From Globodera rostochiensis (lineage: Eukaryota; Nematoda; Chromadorea; Rhabditida; Heteroderidae): a stretch of 64,000 nucleotides of DNA. Positions 33,361 to 45,843 of the stretch are shown here, piece after piece; position 1 is the first letter of the stretch, and each line of letters opens with the position of its first letter. Below the pieces are notes generated by a model. It was given only the letters and a program-made list of their open reading frames with translations. It had not been told where the DNA came from and did not search any database. The DNA lies in the NCBI GenBank assembly GCA_018350325.1, contig JAEVLN010000013.1:186001-250000 (forward strand). The letters are read 5' to 3'. Both the position numbers and the translations under genes were made by a program.

Positions 33361-35285
33361 CTGTTGTTTAAATGAATATTTAATAAAGTATTGAATACAC
33401 AATTTTGGGATTCAACTACTTTGAAGGAGACCCGTACACAAAGAAATGCCGAGCAACATATTAAATACAAATAATTAACCATAATGAAAAGAACATTTTT
33501 TTAATCAATTTCTTGCCATTTGCTTTATAACAAAGTGTAACAGCTAGAACTATAGTTTATCTACACCACATCAGATGTAATTTTCTTTTTTAATAAAAAT
33601 TTTGTTTAACTCTATTCGATTTAAAAAGACGGTAACTTATGAATTAAAATGTTTGCCCCGGACTGCACATTAAAAAAATTAAATAATTAATAAAGAAAAA
33701 TAATTTTATTATTCTAAATAAATACAAAAAACTTTCTCAAAATTCGTATTAAAATAAGGAAAAATAATCAAAAGCCTTTTTTTTTTTTGTTGATAATAAT
33801 ATAATAAATAAATTTGTCGAATCAGCAGACATCATTGATGAGGTGTCGTGAAAATGGGGAACATGAAGAAAAATGGCAAAGATTAATAAAAATTTACCAA
33901 TAAAACTAAGGTATTTAACTATAGTATTGACCTGCTTTTCTCATTAAAATTAGTATTTCAATCAGTTTGTTTTTAATTTTAAATCATTATTATTTTGTAT
34001 ATACTGTAATTTAACATTAATAAATTATGATACTACGAGGTTGGCTGTGTGCTAGCGGTTAAATAAAAGTTCAATAAAAACAAATTATTGGCAACAAATA
34101 ATAAATAGATTTCAAACAATTTTGTGTGAGTAGCAGCCTTAAATAAGCAACCTTAAAATATTTATAAGCTATATACAATATTTTTCCATCACTAATAACA
34201 AGGTGACAAGCAAACGATACTACCGAAAGGTATTCTTTATTAATGAAAAAAAAATTTAAAATATGTTAAATATATAGTTCAGAGAATGAATTAACATTGA
34301 TTTATAAAAGTTTTCAAATATAACGAAATTCGCAGTTAGTTAATTAACGACCTTAAATTCATTTTTTATATGAAATTTTATATTCAAAAAATAACTAAAT
34401 ATCAATTTAAAGAAAAAATCATAACAATGACTTCCTGTACTGGCTGTGTATGTTTTAATATTGAAAAATAATTATTTTTCAAATATAACGTTACTTTTAT
34501 TAAAACAACTTGAATGAATTTATAGGATGTTTTAAATAAATTGAAATAAATTTAAGTCCAAAAATAAAACCAAATAAAAATGTTATTTGTAAAAATATTT
34601 CATAAAATTTAAAAATATATTGAAAATATTTTTTCAAATTCCTATTTCTATATATTAAAATAAACAATTAAATATAATCAACATTAAATAGCAACCACAT
34701 CAGCAGATCCGCACAGCTAGATGACTAATAAGAAAATGTAGAAATAGAAATAAAAACATGATATTAATTAAAATTTGACTGGTAACTAACTACTAATAGT
34801 GATAAAGTAAATTAAAAAAAGAACGAAAAGCTTTTGTAGCCCGTTTAATTCTTCAATTCATAAAATAATATTTTTGCAAATAGTATAATGAAAAAAATAA
34901 CTGCATATTTAAATCTATTATAATACAATTTTCTAAATATGTCACATAAAGATAACGTTCTATAAAATTTTGTTCCCTATATTATCACACGATCAGGAAA
35001 CTCCGCAGTGCTCAAACGAATCTTGGAAGTCAGATTTATATTAATAATTGCATAAAATTTACAATAGACAACTTAATTACGTTACAAGCGTGAAAAATTT
35101 AAAACTAATATAAAGTAAATGCCATTGATTTTTTAAAAATGTGAACCATTTGCAATGACTGTGAAAGAAAGATAAAACACATAAAATTATTCTAATCTTC
35201 TTAAAATCTTAAATAAATTAAAAATAGCACTCTTTATTTTCTATGAAAACATAACAGTTAAGCATTAAATTAATTTATTAACGAT

Positions 35286-36476
35286 GGTAAATACCCAACT
35301 CGCTACCTGCCAACTCGCTACTCCCCAACTCGCTACTTTGACCCAACTCGCTACTTTTATCCCGACTCGCTACTTTTATCCCAACTCGCTACTTTTGTCC
35401 CGACTCGCTACTTTTGTCCCAACTCGCTACTTTTGTCCCGACTCGCTACCCTTTTTTATTTTTCAAAAACCATTTAAAACAGAAAAACTACTAATCATTG
35501 GCTACAACCCATTACTTATTATTTTATAAATATTAAGAAACCACAATGACCCACTACGACAGCGTTTTGGCTCCAAAACTAACAATTTCCGACTTTCACG
35601 AAAATCCGAACCTTTTAAATCCAATGTTTTTTTTCTAGCATTTTGGTCTTTGGGGGCGTTCACAGACGTTCTACAGAGTGGTGGGGGTCAGTTCGGCGCC
35701 GACAAGTTTGAAACGTTATAACTTTTTGATATTTTACCAAATCAAATTATCTTGGCATCATTCGAAAGCACAATGTCTATAGGAAAAGAACTATGATTCA
35801 ACTTAAACAAAGAAAGTTATGACGCCACAACGACGAGTTGGCACGAAAAATGGCAATTTCACACGTTTTAAGCTATAGTTTTTTTAAAGAAGAATCGGTT
35901 AGCTTTAGCTTGATCAAAGTTCTACCGATTTCGTTTGATTTGCTTGCCAAACCATAGGGGAAGAGGGACCCTTTCGTTCGATGTCCGCTTTGCGATTCCA
36001 CACAAAAATTGTTGTTAGCGCTTAATTTCGAATCGCTCTTCATCATTTTTTTTGAAAAATAAATGCATTCTTATTTTATAAAATGGCGCCGGATCGACTT
36101 GCCCCACCGATTTGTCTCATTGAGGACTGTCGCTTGATATCAAAATTGTAAAGATTGGTCCACAACAAAAACCAAAAGTTAGGTCAAAAATGTTCATTTT
36201 TTTTTCATTTTTCGTGAACTTTAAACCTCTATAATTCAGCTCATGGTTGCTATCCGAGCCTAAAAATAGCACCATTCGTTGTGTCTCATCGAGGGGAATC
36301 GAATGGTATATCATTTATAAGGAAATCGGTGGTTTTTGAAAGTAAAAAGGGTAGCGAGTTGGAACAAAAGTAGCGAGTTGGGATAAAAGTAGCGAGTCGG
36401 GATAAAAGTAGTGAGTTGGGTCAAAGTAGCGAGTTGGGGAGTAGCGAGTTGGCAGGTAGCGAGTCGGTGTTCGTCC
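35286..36476. mobile_element. 1,191-bp Mutator-like foldback element with 9-bp target duplication
   Basis: attaacgat occurs at 35277-35285 and 36477-36485, directly flanking the element. The terminal inverted repeats (about 35286-35452 and 36345-36476) are built from tandem copies of a 15-19-bp motif such as caactcgctacttttgtccc, and the reverse complement on the right. The interior (35530-36310) is non-coding, near 40% GC, and contains repeated ataactttttgat-like phrases. A 9-bp duplication and long inverted repeats fit a non-autonomous MULE. There is no transposase. The interior shares aatcgaatggtatat (near 36297-36311) with the satellite at 3.6-12.6 kb. Confidence 0.88.
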
Positions 36477-36485
36477 ATTAACGAT

Positions 36486-39400
36486 AACAAAACAAATCAA
36501 CAAATAAGACCTATTTTAATGAAAATAATCTTTTTAATATTTAAATGTTAGCTCTGGAACGGCTGAAAAAAGATGCAAAACAACAGCACGACTCGTGCAA
36601 CAAGACACAATGCCCTATACATCATCATGTTCTTTAATAGGCCAGCAGCTCTGATCATTAAAATAAAATTATAAAATACATTCACCCGTAAAAATATTCA
36701 ACTAAAAACAAACAGCACCAAAATTCATTCAAAAATCAAATAATAAGAATCATTATTACTAAATATAGTTGTTTAAAATAGAGGTATAAAATTTAAAACT
36801 TTAAAGCTGGCAAAAAATCGGTGAAATCTTGGAATTAATTTAGCCTTCATTAAGTAACGTATTGGGCATTTAGTGCAGTGTGAATAAAGTTATGATGTCT
36901 AAAACCACTTCATAAAATATGTGGCGTATTTAAGAAACGCCCTGGCGGAATTTAAGAAACGACCCTGCACGAAAATTCTAGATCAAAAATTAAATAAAAA
37001 TTTCAGCTAATTTTAAAATATTTGCCTTTGGGAGAAGTACTTTTCTTTGGTCATTGAAAGAAAATATTATTTATTGTATTTATTTCTTCTGAAAAACATT
37101 AAATTTTGACATTAGATTTCCAAAATATTGATTTCTGGCTATTTTAGAAAAATAATTCATCATTTTTAAAGAAAACTTTTATTTTTCGAAAAAAAGGCCT
37201 GAAAATTGAACATTAGCATAGGAAATAAGCGGAAAATGGCGGCGCTCAAATGGCCAAATTGCTTTTTTTAACTTACGCAAAACAATTATTTTAAACATAG
37301 ATAATCCATTAAGTCTCAGTTTTCTTTAAGAACTCGCTATGGATAGAGATTAGTTTTTGGTCTACGCATTTCGCTTGGGTGTTCGGTGGAAAAAATATAT
37401 ATAAACAAGTATCAAATAAATTAGCGTTGTAAAATATATAAAAAGAACAAAACGAAAATTTTATTAAGTTTGCTGCTTACTGCACAAATTATTTTTAAAA
37501 AAGTGATTTAATTCAAAATCAAATGATGGCATAAATGAAAGATATTTGATTATCTGACTAAATGAAAACTGAAGATAATTCAAATTATCTAACAAAAAAT
37601 ATAATAAAATGATAAACAGAGAAATTAAATACCCAATTAATGATTTATAACGTATTTATAAACAGCTACAGCCACAAGAGAATAACAGCATAGCAATGGG
37701 CTTTAAAAAAATACAAAGGTCCGTAAACTTCGGTACGTATAAAATCGCAAGAAAAGAAAGCATAATTATAAAAAATGGATGCATTCTCAAGTGTTTTAAA
37801 AAAATATTTATCAAAAATTATCTTTCTCGATTATGCGACGAAAATTGACAACGTCGGATGTGTTTATTGAAAGCGAAAATAAACAAAACATTATCGAATT
37901 AAAACAATAATATGCATAATTATATAAGATTTAACATTTTAAATAACTTAAACTAAAGCAGCGTTAATGCAATAAATTCCGCATTTTAATAACAATAATA
38001 AATGTTTGAGATGGTCCTACCGCAATAATATATTTCACCAAATGATTAAAAATAAAACTCAAATTAATTTTATCCGCGAAATGCCTAAAATTGTGGGTCG
38101 GGGACGGGGCCCAACCCTAATTTAAACCATCCAATATTTAACAACTTCTTTTTAATAAAATAATAGATCCATCTTTCTAAATAAATTTAATAGATAATGG
38201 ATTTTAATTTATGCCTCATTTTCTTACATAATTTTTGAATAATTATATTGGTGCGTAAATTTAACTTTAGTAATAAATTATCTCGCATTTTAACAATTTT
38301 TAAAAAACAAAAAAGTTGCGCTAAGATCTTCAACTAAAGCGGAATCAAAGAGCGTTAAAAACTATATTTTAAAATATTTTGTACGAAATTTTTTACATTG
38401 ACAAATTATTCAAATTATTCGTGGTTAATTAAAATTATATTTGTTTAGGATTTAAACGGGTGGCTTTATATGATTAATTTTTAAGTTCTCGTTAATAACT
38501 TTATACAATTTTTTATTAGCATTCCCCACGAAGTTTGAATGCGGTTACAATCTGAGCAGGTTGATTTAAATAATAAAATTTGATCAACAATTTAATCTAT
38601 TGGTGAAAGAAATTAAATATAGAATGATAATCTAATATATCAGAAATAATTTAATTAATAAAAATAAAACAAAAGTATGTAGAAATAAAAACTAAAAATT
38701 AATTTGGTCAAAAATTCATTAACAGAATTAAAGCTATTATAACACCTCTTGTCTCCTAAATACAAAAGGAAAAATCAAGTAATTAAGTGTTTTTGGAAAT
38801 CTATCAACAATCCAATTTATTCATTAACATTAAATGTAAAAGTTTTGAAATTTTAATAGTTGAAAAAAGATTTGTCAGGTCCGTTGCCTCCTAAAAAGCT
38901 GTATGAGGAAGCCGCGAACGGACACACCAGCCAGGATAAACGCGGGTAGATAAAATGTTTAAATAAAAAAATAAAAAATTTAATATTAAAAACATTAAAT
39001 TACCGTAAGCAACATAAATGTTTTTTAAAGTTTCTGAAAAACTATGTACATAGTGTCCAAATCTGAATCATATAATAAAAACAATAATAAATAAAAAATA
39101 AGGAACGTCGTGGAGAAAAGTAAGAGTGTCAAGAATGATTCAATTCACACATATATTCAAAAAACAAATAAATAAAATCCCAAGTCCACATCATTAATTT
39201 AATTAAAATTAAATTTTATAAATTAAAAAAATTATATTCTTTATTACTGAATAGGTTCCTTTTAAGTTTTTACGGTTAACAATCATTAATTATGACTGTT
39301 TATATGTAAAAACAAATTGAAACATATAAATCGTAGACAAAAATAATACCGCTATTATTTACAATTTTATTCTAACTCTGAACGCAAACCAAAAAGCCGT

Positions 39401-42400
39401 GCAGAACATGAAAAAGAAGCAAATGATGCCCATAGTGCGGACCAAACAAATGAGGCCTTTAAATGCATGTTGTAAATTTCCACAAATCAATAAAGTATAA
39501 CCATTAACACTTACACTAATAAACGTTATGATTTCTAACGGATTATGTTCTTTATATTTTACCAATTTAAACAATTAATATTTATGTAGAACCATTTAAA
39601 CAAATTATAACAAGATAGAAAAAAATTCCAAGAATTAGGAAATCAAACAGTCGCGATGCTCGTTGATACAGGTGCGCAATCAACTCTTCTAAGCGTCGGG
39701 AGTATGCACGCCGTATTTTCAAGAAATGGCCGACGCGCTAATTTGACTAAGACTTGAAAAAATGATTATTATCTTTATTTTCTTTTGAAAAAAATTAAAC
39801 TTAATAAGACTAATCTGCCATATCAATTCATTAAATACAGATAAATTAAAACGTTACTAAAAATAATAAAACAAATTTATATTTAAAATTTCCAAAAAAT
39901 TACTTCATAAATAATACAAGTGGCCTTGATAATATAAGAACAGAAAAAGAATTATTAAAAAAACTAAAACGACAATGTGCATAAGGCAAAGCAAAAATAA
40001 GTGTTCAATAAAAGAGCGGCTAATTATTATATTTAATTCTAAATGAATTTTAAAAATCTTTAATACTTAGTTTTAATAGTTTATGCTTGTTATTTTACAT
40101 AAATTGAGGTTTTCAAGGATAAACTTGCAAATTCTTCATAATATGGAAGATTGTCTCGGGTTATATTTGATTACCAGAATTATTATTTAAACTAGATCAA
40201 AGTTACAAAAAAAAAGTGTCGGCAAAAAATTTAAAGACACCTAAATTTTAAAAGTAATTGTTAAACTGATATAAAAAAACTATTATTTTGGGTTGCACTA
40301 TATGTTGATGCACAAAATTTTTTGCGATAATTTATTTTTTTATAAATTCAACTAACATAATCAAGAATCAAAACTAATTTCATCAATAAATGATACTTTT
40401 CTGGATATTACCAATGAAAAAATTTATACAACATAAAACCAATTCACAAAAATTGTAATATAAGCAAAAAAGTCTATGACGATTTTAATCTAATTAACGT
40501 AAAAATTAATTAAATATTTATTACTAAAAAAATTTGTACAATACAACAGTTAATAATCCGAACAAAGGAGGCATGGCAAATTTCGACAATTTTTATGACT
40601 TATTTTAACCAGTCTCAGAGTCATGGCATGCCTTAGTAATATTAAAAAAAATTCATTGTATTACAGATTTCTAAATCAAAACTAAATTAATTACATTTTA
40701 AAACCAACCATATGAGTAAGCAAAAAGTGTTGCTTATAAAAAAAATAAAAATTATATAACCAAGATTATAAAAAATAATTTATTTAATTTGAATAATATG
40801 CTTAACGTATGATATCGTAAACTATTTGTTACATAAAAATGCTGTTCGCTTATTATGAATACTAAAGTGTTTTTGTGGGGTTTTTTCATTTTTTAGATTT
40901 AAGAGGAACTTTTTTGAAAACAAATTAATATCAGCGCACCTCCTTAAATTAAAATCAAGAACTAGCGTATTATTTTGTCGAAATATTAGATTAATTTTAT
41001 TTGCTAATTAATAAACAATGAAAAATATTAACTTTTAGATTTATTAAATAGAAAAATTGATAAAAAAAAACTAATTTGCCAGATAATATAATTTATTGAT
41101 ATTAATTAAGTTGTTGGCTTAAACAATTAAAAAGACAAATCATTAACAATCAACAAAACAAATGATTGACAATTCAATACGTAAAAATAAACAAACATGT
41201 AAAATATTAATATAAATTATCAACACTTAAAATTTATTTAACCTTTATTTTATTTATTTTAAATTGATATTTTTATTTTTGTGAAAACTATTTATTTACA
41301 TCTCAACTTTAATATTTTTTAATTTTTGCATTAATAAGTAAATTTTTAATAATATGTTTGCTATATTTAAATAAAATATAGAGATAATTTACATATATAA
41401 TTAAAAATCTCATATTTCGGAGTTGGTTAAAAAAGCTAATTAACAACCTCGATCTTTAAACCATATAATTACTTGTTTATTATTGAATATTTATTAGTTC
41501 ATTTTGTACATTTTTGTAGAACTTAAGCAAAACACAAGAAATATATTTGGATGTTAATATTTAAACCAGCTAAAAAATATTTTTTTACTCAGAAATAAAA
41601 CAAATTTAAATTTTTAACAATGATTTTAGCAATATAAGCTTACATACACAAATGTAATAATCAAACACATATTACTTCAAAATAATGATTTACAAATTAT
41701 GGTTTAATATTATTTCAAGCTTAGGGGTTTTTGTCAACGCAAAGTTTTTAATTTTTTTTATTGTCTTTTATTTGATTAAACTTATTTTTGTTTAATTCAT
41801 GAATCAGTTCATTATTATTTTAAAAATTTTAATAATTTATGTGTTAATTTTTGGGTTTAAAGCAATTATCGTTAAATTAATAAATGAACCACCAGAAGTT
41901 ACAATATAACTAAAATGTGAACAAAGTTTTTGGAAACAATAATGGATAATGCATAATTTGAATGTGTTAAAATAAATAAAGGTATGTAAATTTCAAATTG
42001 TATACTCAAAATTAGATAATTTTAAAATAAAAAAAACTTTGGAAAAATAATTGGAGCATGTTGAAAAGTTTCAAACTTTCGGGACGAGCTGAAAAATAAA
42101 TAAACTTGTATAAATGTAACGGACATTTTGATCACTTTTATTTAATTATCAAAATTAATCTTAAAATAAAAGACGGTGGGCCGCACACTGCCCGTTAGAA
42201 GCTGACAAGAAAAAACTTAAATCTTTTAGAAAAATTAAAATTCAACTTTCACACGACAAAATAAAAAAAAGTCATTTTCAAAATTAATCTCAAAAGATAA
42301 AATATAAATTATGAAAAGTATTTGGAAGAAGGCCGATGAAGTATCCACTTTCAAAAAAATGAGGAGCACTGTCACCATTGGAAGATGGAAAAATATGTTA

Positions 42401-44869
42401 GTATTTAAAAAAATTTAAAATGTAAACTCCGCATTCTCGACAATTATGTAAAATTTCTATAAGTTAACGAAGCATAAATTAACAAATAAATATTAATGCA
42501 ACCCAAATAAAAATTAACAGAATATATAAATAAGAACGTTTTTTAATCTAAAATCGAAATTTTAAAATTTAAGTTTTTTCTTGTTTTTATCATAATTCAT
42601 TAATGACTTGGACCGAGTACCACATTTAAAATGCGATTAAACTAACTTGTGTTTTAATATTAAACCAATAAACATTAAAAGTTTATAATTTAGTAAATTT
42701 TTTTAAAATTTTCCAAATTAAATAGCAGCATAATGTTCTGTAAAATAATAACGAAGAATTCATTTAAGAATAAACCAGTTAATGCGACCGCTTTTTTAAT
42801 TATCAACGTATTTTGAAAATGGCAAATAAAAAGATATCTAATTCGAATAAAGTGATTATAAATATTACCAATTTTGACAATATTGCCAACTACCTCATTA
42901 TAAATTATGTCATTTGATTACATGACATCGTCAATCGCCTACGGAAATTCGTTCATGAGGAAACACGCCGAGTCCGTGTGCTAAATAAAGTGACACAAAT
43001 AAATAGATACAGAAATGCTTGAGAATTTTTGAGAATAAAAAACAAGGCGTTGGACACTTGAAAATTAACACTATTGACTAATTAAAGTTCCAACTTTTTT
43101 TTAAAATTATTTTAAAGAATTATTTGGACTTTATCAGTCATGTTTTTCTGTTTGTAAACTTTGCTATTACAAATGAATAAAAGTAGGCTGCTAAAAACTA
43201 ACATTAATTTTGCCAAATTCGCATGGAAATAAACTAAATCATAAAAATATCACATTTATTTCGTCCACCAGATTACAAATATTTATGCCTAGTGGCTATT
43301 ATAATTTAAAAAATTGACCTAAACAATAAAATAATAAAAACAATAATTTAATAATACTTATGTTTGTGACTGATAAAATACTCATTAATTTTTAATTATC
43401 GAATTAAACTAACAATTTAACAGCAACGAATGAATAATAATATTGCACTAATTACGGAATCGTCAATATAAAAAAAAAATTATTAAAAACAAACTACCTA
43501 TGCTAAATGCAAGTCCTTTATTAAAATATTATAATAATCATGCATATGCGCAACGACTTTAATGGGGGGGGGGGAATCACATCAACTTCCAAACATGAAA
43601 AAATACCAATAACAATGAATTAGCTAAAGACTGTATTATGAGATGCGACATGAATTTTTCACACGTCACAGGTGCTACAAATGGAACTTTGCGAAAAGGC
43701 GTTCAAAGAGCATGCTCTTGCAGTATGGTAGCCGCATTACAACTGAAGGTATTAGCACAACTGATTGCGCCGTAAGGCTTAGATATACCGAGTAGATGAA
43801 TGCTAAAATTGCGAATATTTGATCCATACCTTTTGCACTCTGTAATCTGTACAATGATTTTGGTAATAAAATTATTTCATTCCAAACCCGGTCCCAGCAG
43901 CCACTTAACAAATAAATAAATTAAAAGACATTATAATGAAATATACGACAACTGGATTAAAATGTACAACAGTTATTGATCATATATGGACTCACCAAAT
44001 ACCAAACTAAAAAAACTCATAATATAAACACTATTTATTCCATTGGGAATAGACTGAATTTAATTAAAATATGTGAAGAAAGCAAATGCAATAATTATTG
44101 AAGATTACTAGATTTGTTGATCTTTGAGGGTTTTTAATATAATTATTAATTCTTAACAATCCAGCTGAAACAGTAATAGTGAATATGAAAACCCAACGAA
44201 ATGATCCAACCTAAATTTAAACAATATTCCTCTAGGAAATAAAATCAATTAAAATTTTATAGGTTTAAACTTAAAAAACTATCATGAAAATCAGAATAAA
44301 GAAAAAACAATTTCCTTAAATAAGGAATAATAAAAGAATCACCAAGCGAAGTTAAAAAATTAAAGAAAAACAACTTAATATATTTATTAAAAAAATCAAA
44401 TTATGGTAAAATGAATATTTTGCAGTCACTAATTAAATGTTATCTCAAGAGCTGAAGATCTGTTTTCAATTTTCGCTCGAAATACGACACTTGGACAAGT
44501 AAAAACTCGGACTATGCCGTGGACATATTACAACAAAATCAATGTAAAATACCAACAGTAAGAAATAGCGAAGAGAATACCATTAAAGGAAAAAATCTTT
44601 GACTTTTTATTAGTAAAAAAAATTAGTAAGTTCGAGATGTAAAATTTACAAAAATAAATAATTTTCCTAAAAAAAATTTATGCTCGGTGCGTAATTGGAT
44701 AGAACCGAAAACAGGTAGAGGTAGACACTGCTCCTTGCATGCGGCAAAAACAATCTGCAAATTGGCATTTTTTAAATAAATCAAATTAAATTAACCTATA
44801 AATGTTTGTTAAGACCTCAACTAATAACTATTTATAATAAATAAAATTAAAATTATAACAAAAATGAAA
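36486..44869. other. AT-rich, A-rich plus-strand stretch with exon-like islands
   Basis: About 8.4 kb at roughly 75-80% A+T with A exceeding T, apart from T-rich patches near 38.2-38.5 and 41.2-41.9 kb. GC-richer islands reading on the plus strand include 36545-36637 (ATG frame containing LALERLKKDAKQQHDSC), 38879-38944 (acceptor gatttgtcag, PLPPKKLYEEAANGHTSQDK, then a gtagat donor), 39365-39475 and 42311-42418 (KSIWKKADEVSTFKKMRSTV). Others are 42918-43022 (DIVNRLRKFVHEETRRVRVL), 43672-43795 (AKRRSKSMLLQYGSRITTEG), 44433-44602 and 44681-44779 (SVRNWIEPKTGRGRHCSLHA). A run of 11 G lies at 43564-43574. No families are recognised. Confidence 0.45.
39611..39757 (+). pseudogene. Retropepsin (retrotransposon aspartic protease) fragment
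   Basis: The plus frame between stop codons reads QELGNQTVAMLVDTGAQSTL followed by LSVG. The L-V-D-T-G-A motif, with the hydrophobic residues before it and Ser/Leu after it, is the catalytic loop of retroviral-type aspartic proteases in LTR retrotransposons, where it cleaves the Gag-Pol polyprotein. Only the first third of a protease (about 40 residues) is present. The flap and C-terminal ILG-type region, reverse transcriptase and LTRs are not visible in the flanking AT-rich DNA. It is a decayed fragment, or an exon captured by a host gene. GC content is higher than that of the flanks. The short motif could in principle occur in another aspartic protease. Confidence 0.6.
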
Positions 44870-45711
44870 ATTTAGTGTTTTATATTTTATTAATTTTAAA
44901 AAGAAGTCCCCTCCTTCTATGCTATTCATTTGGTTTTACTGCAAAAATTTTTTTAAATTTTATTTTTGATTATTTCGTAAATTACGGTAATTATACGTTG
45001 TGGTTTTTTTATTTATTAATAATTTCTATAATTTTCAATGCATTTGATTGTTATATTTTATACTGCAACGTTTGTTTTAATTTTTGAATATAATAATTTG
45101 TTAGCTGCCGCTGCCTCTAACCAACTTCACTGCTTCACGCAGCATCTGACTTGCAGATAAATTATTTAAACTGCAATTAAAAAATCTTTTAAAGGTTAAA
45201 ATATTTGCACAGCTTCAACGGATCGCGTTTATGAGCTTATTTTTGGATATTGTCATTTATTAATTTTTTTAACGACTTTGCTATATAACTTGAAACACAT
45301 TTTCGAGATTACTCCTAGCATGGATACTTTTCAAAATTTAATATTTTGATCGCAGATTTCATTTTTAATTTGCTTGCAATTATATTAGTGTTATTTATTT
45401 CGGATCAACTTTTATTTATTTTATTTTACATTCATTAACAAATTATATTAATGTATTATAAATATGTGTGAGCTTTAATTTAATAAAACGTTTAATAATT
45501 TGTGTATTTTCTATTCATTTGATAAGATTCATATTATTCATTATCGTTTGATTAGAACTATTTTGGCTAGTAATTTGAACCACAATAGTATGGTTATATG
45601 AATTGGTTGTCAAAAAATGTTAGCTGTCACTTCTTGGACAAATGTATTTAACAATTCTAATCATTTATTGTGCTTATGACATTATTTTTCCGTTTTTACA
45701 TGTCCCAATAA

Positions 45712-45843
45712 TTATTTATTTTGACGCTCCAAATCGACACTTTGGCCTTTGAGTTCCTTATTTATGCTGCCTTGTTGTGCATTAGCCATCTCAAGCGTTT
45801 CCAGCCGCTTTTCGATCTCTGTGATGAATTCTGCTGCATCGTC
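45712..45843 (-). CDS. Candidate coiled-coil exon, unknown
   Basis: The minus strand is open for 43 codons over a GC-rich island, flanked by in-frame TAA on both sides. It reads DDAAEFITEIEKRLETLEMA then NAQQGSINKELKGQSVDLER. Leu, Ile and Met recur at heptad-like spacing with many charged residues, so a coiled coil is likely if it is translated. No family is recognised. Coding-like composition makes it one of the better islands. Confidence 0.33.
   Translation of the reverse strand, partial: DDAAEFITEIEKRLETLEMANAQQGSINKELKGQSVDLERQNK

Larger units (their letters stand above)
22520..35276. other. AT-rich stretch with scattered exon-like islands
   Basis: About 12.8 kb at roughly 75-80% A+T. 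By eye the plus strand is A-rich to about 23.3 kb, T-rich to 24.0, A-rich to 25.0, T-rich to 25.8, then A-rich apart from 31.9-32.17 kb, which is T-rich. GC-richer islands of 60-200 bp occur every 0.5-1.5 kb. Beyond those listed separately, examples are 24340-24375, 25560-25640 (minus), 26538-26640 (minus), 30665-30720, 30895-30950 and 33820-33890. No RNA gene or complete transposon is visible between the islands. Confidence 0.5.

Noticed and set aside
35284..36503. Open frames with QLATFVPTRYF-type peptides at both ends of the foldback element
   Set aside because: They are translations of the minisatellite arms, mirrored on opposite strands.
44681..44779. Possible SP-RING/MIZ-type zinc-binding fragment (EPKTGRGRHCSLHAAKTIC)
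   Set aside because: The Cys/His spacing does not match the family well enough, and the frame is only about 32 codons in its GC-rich part.
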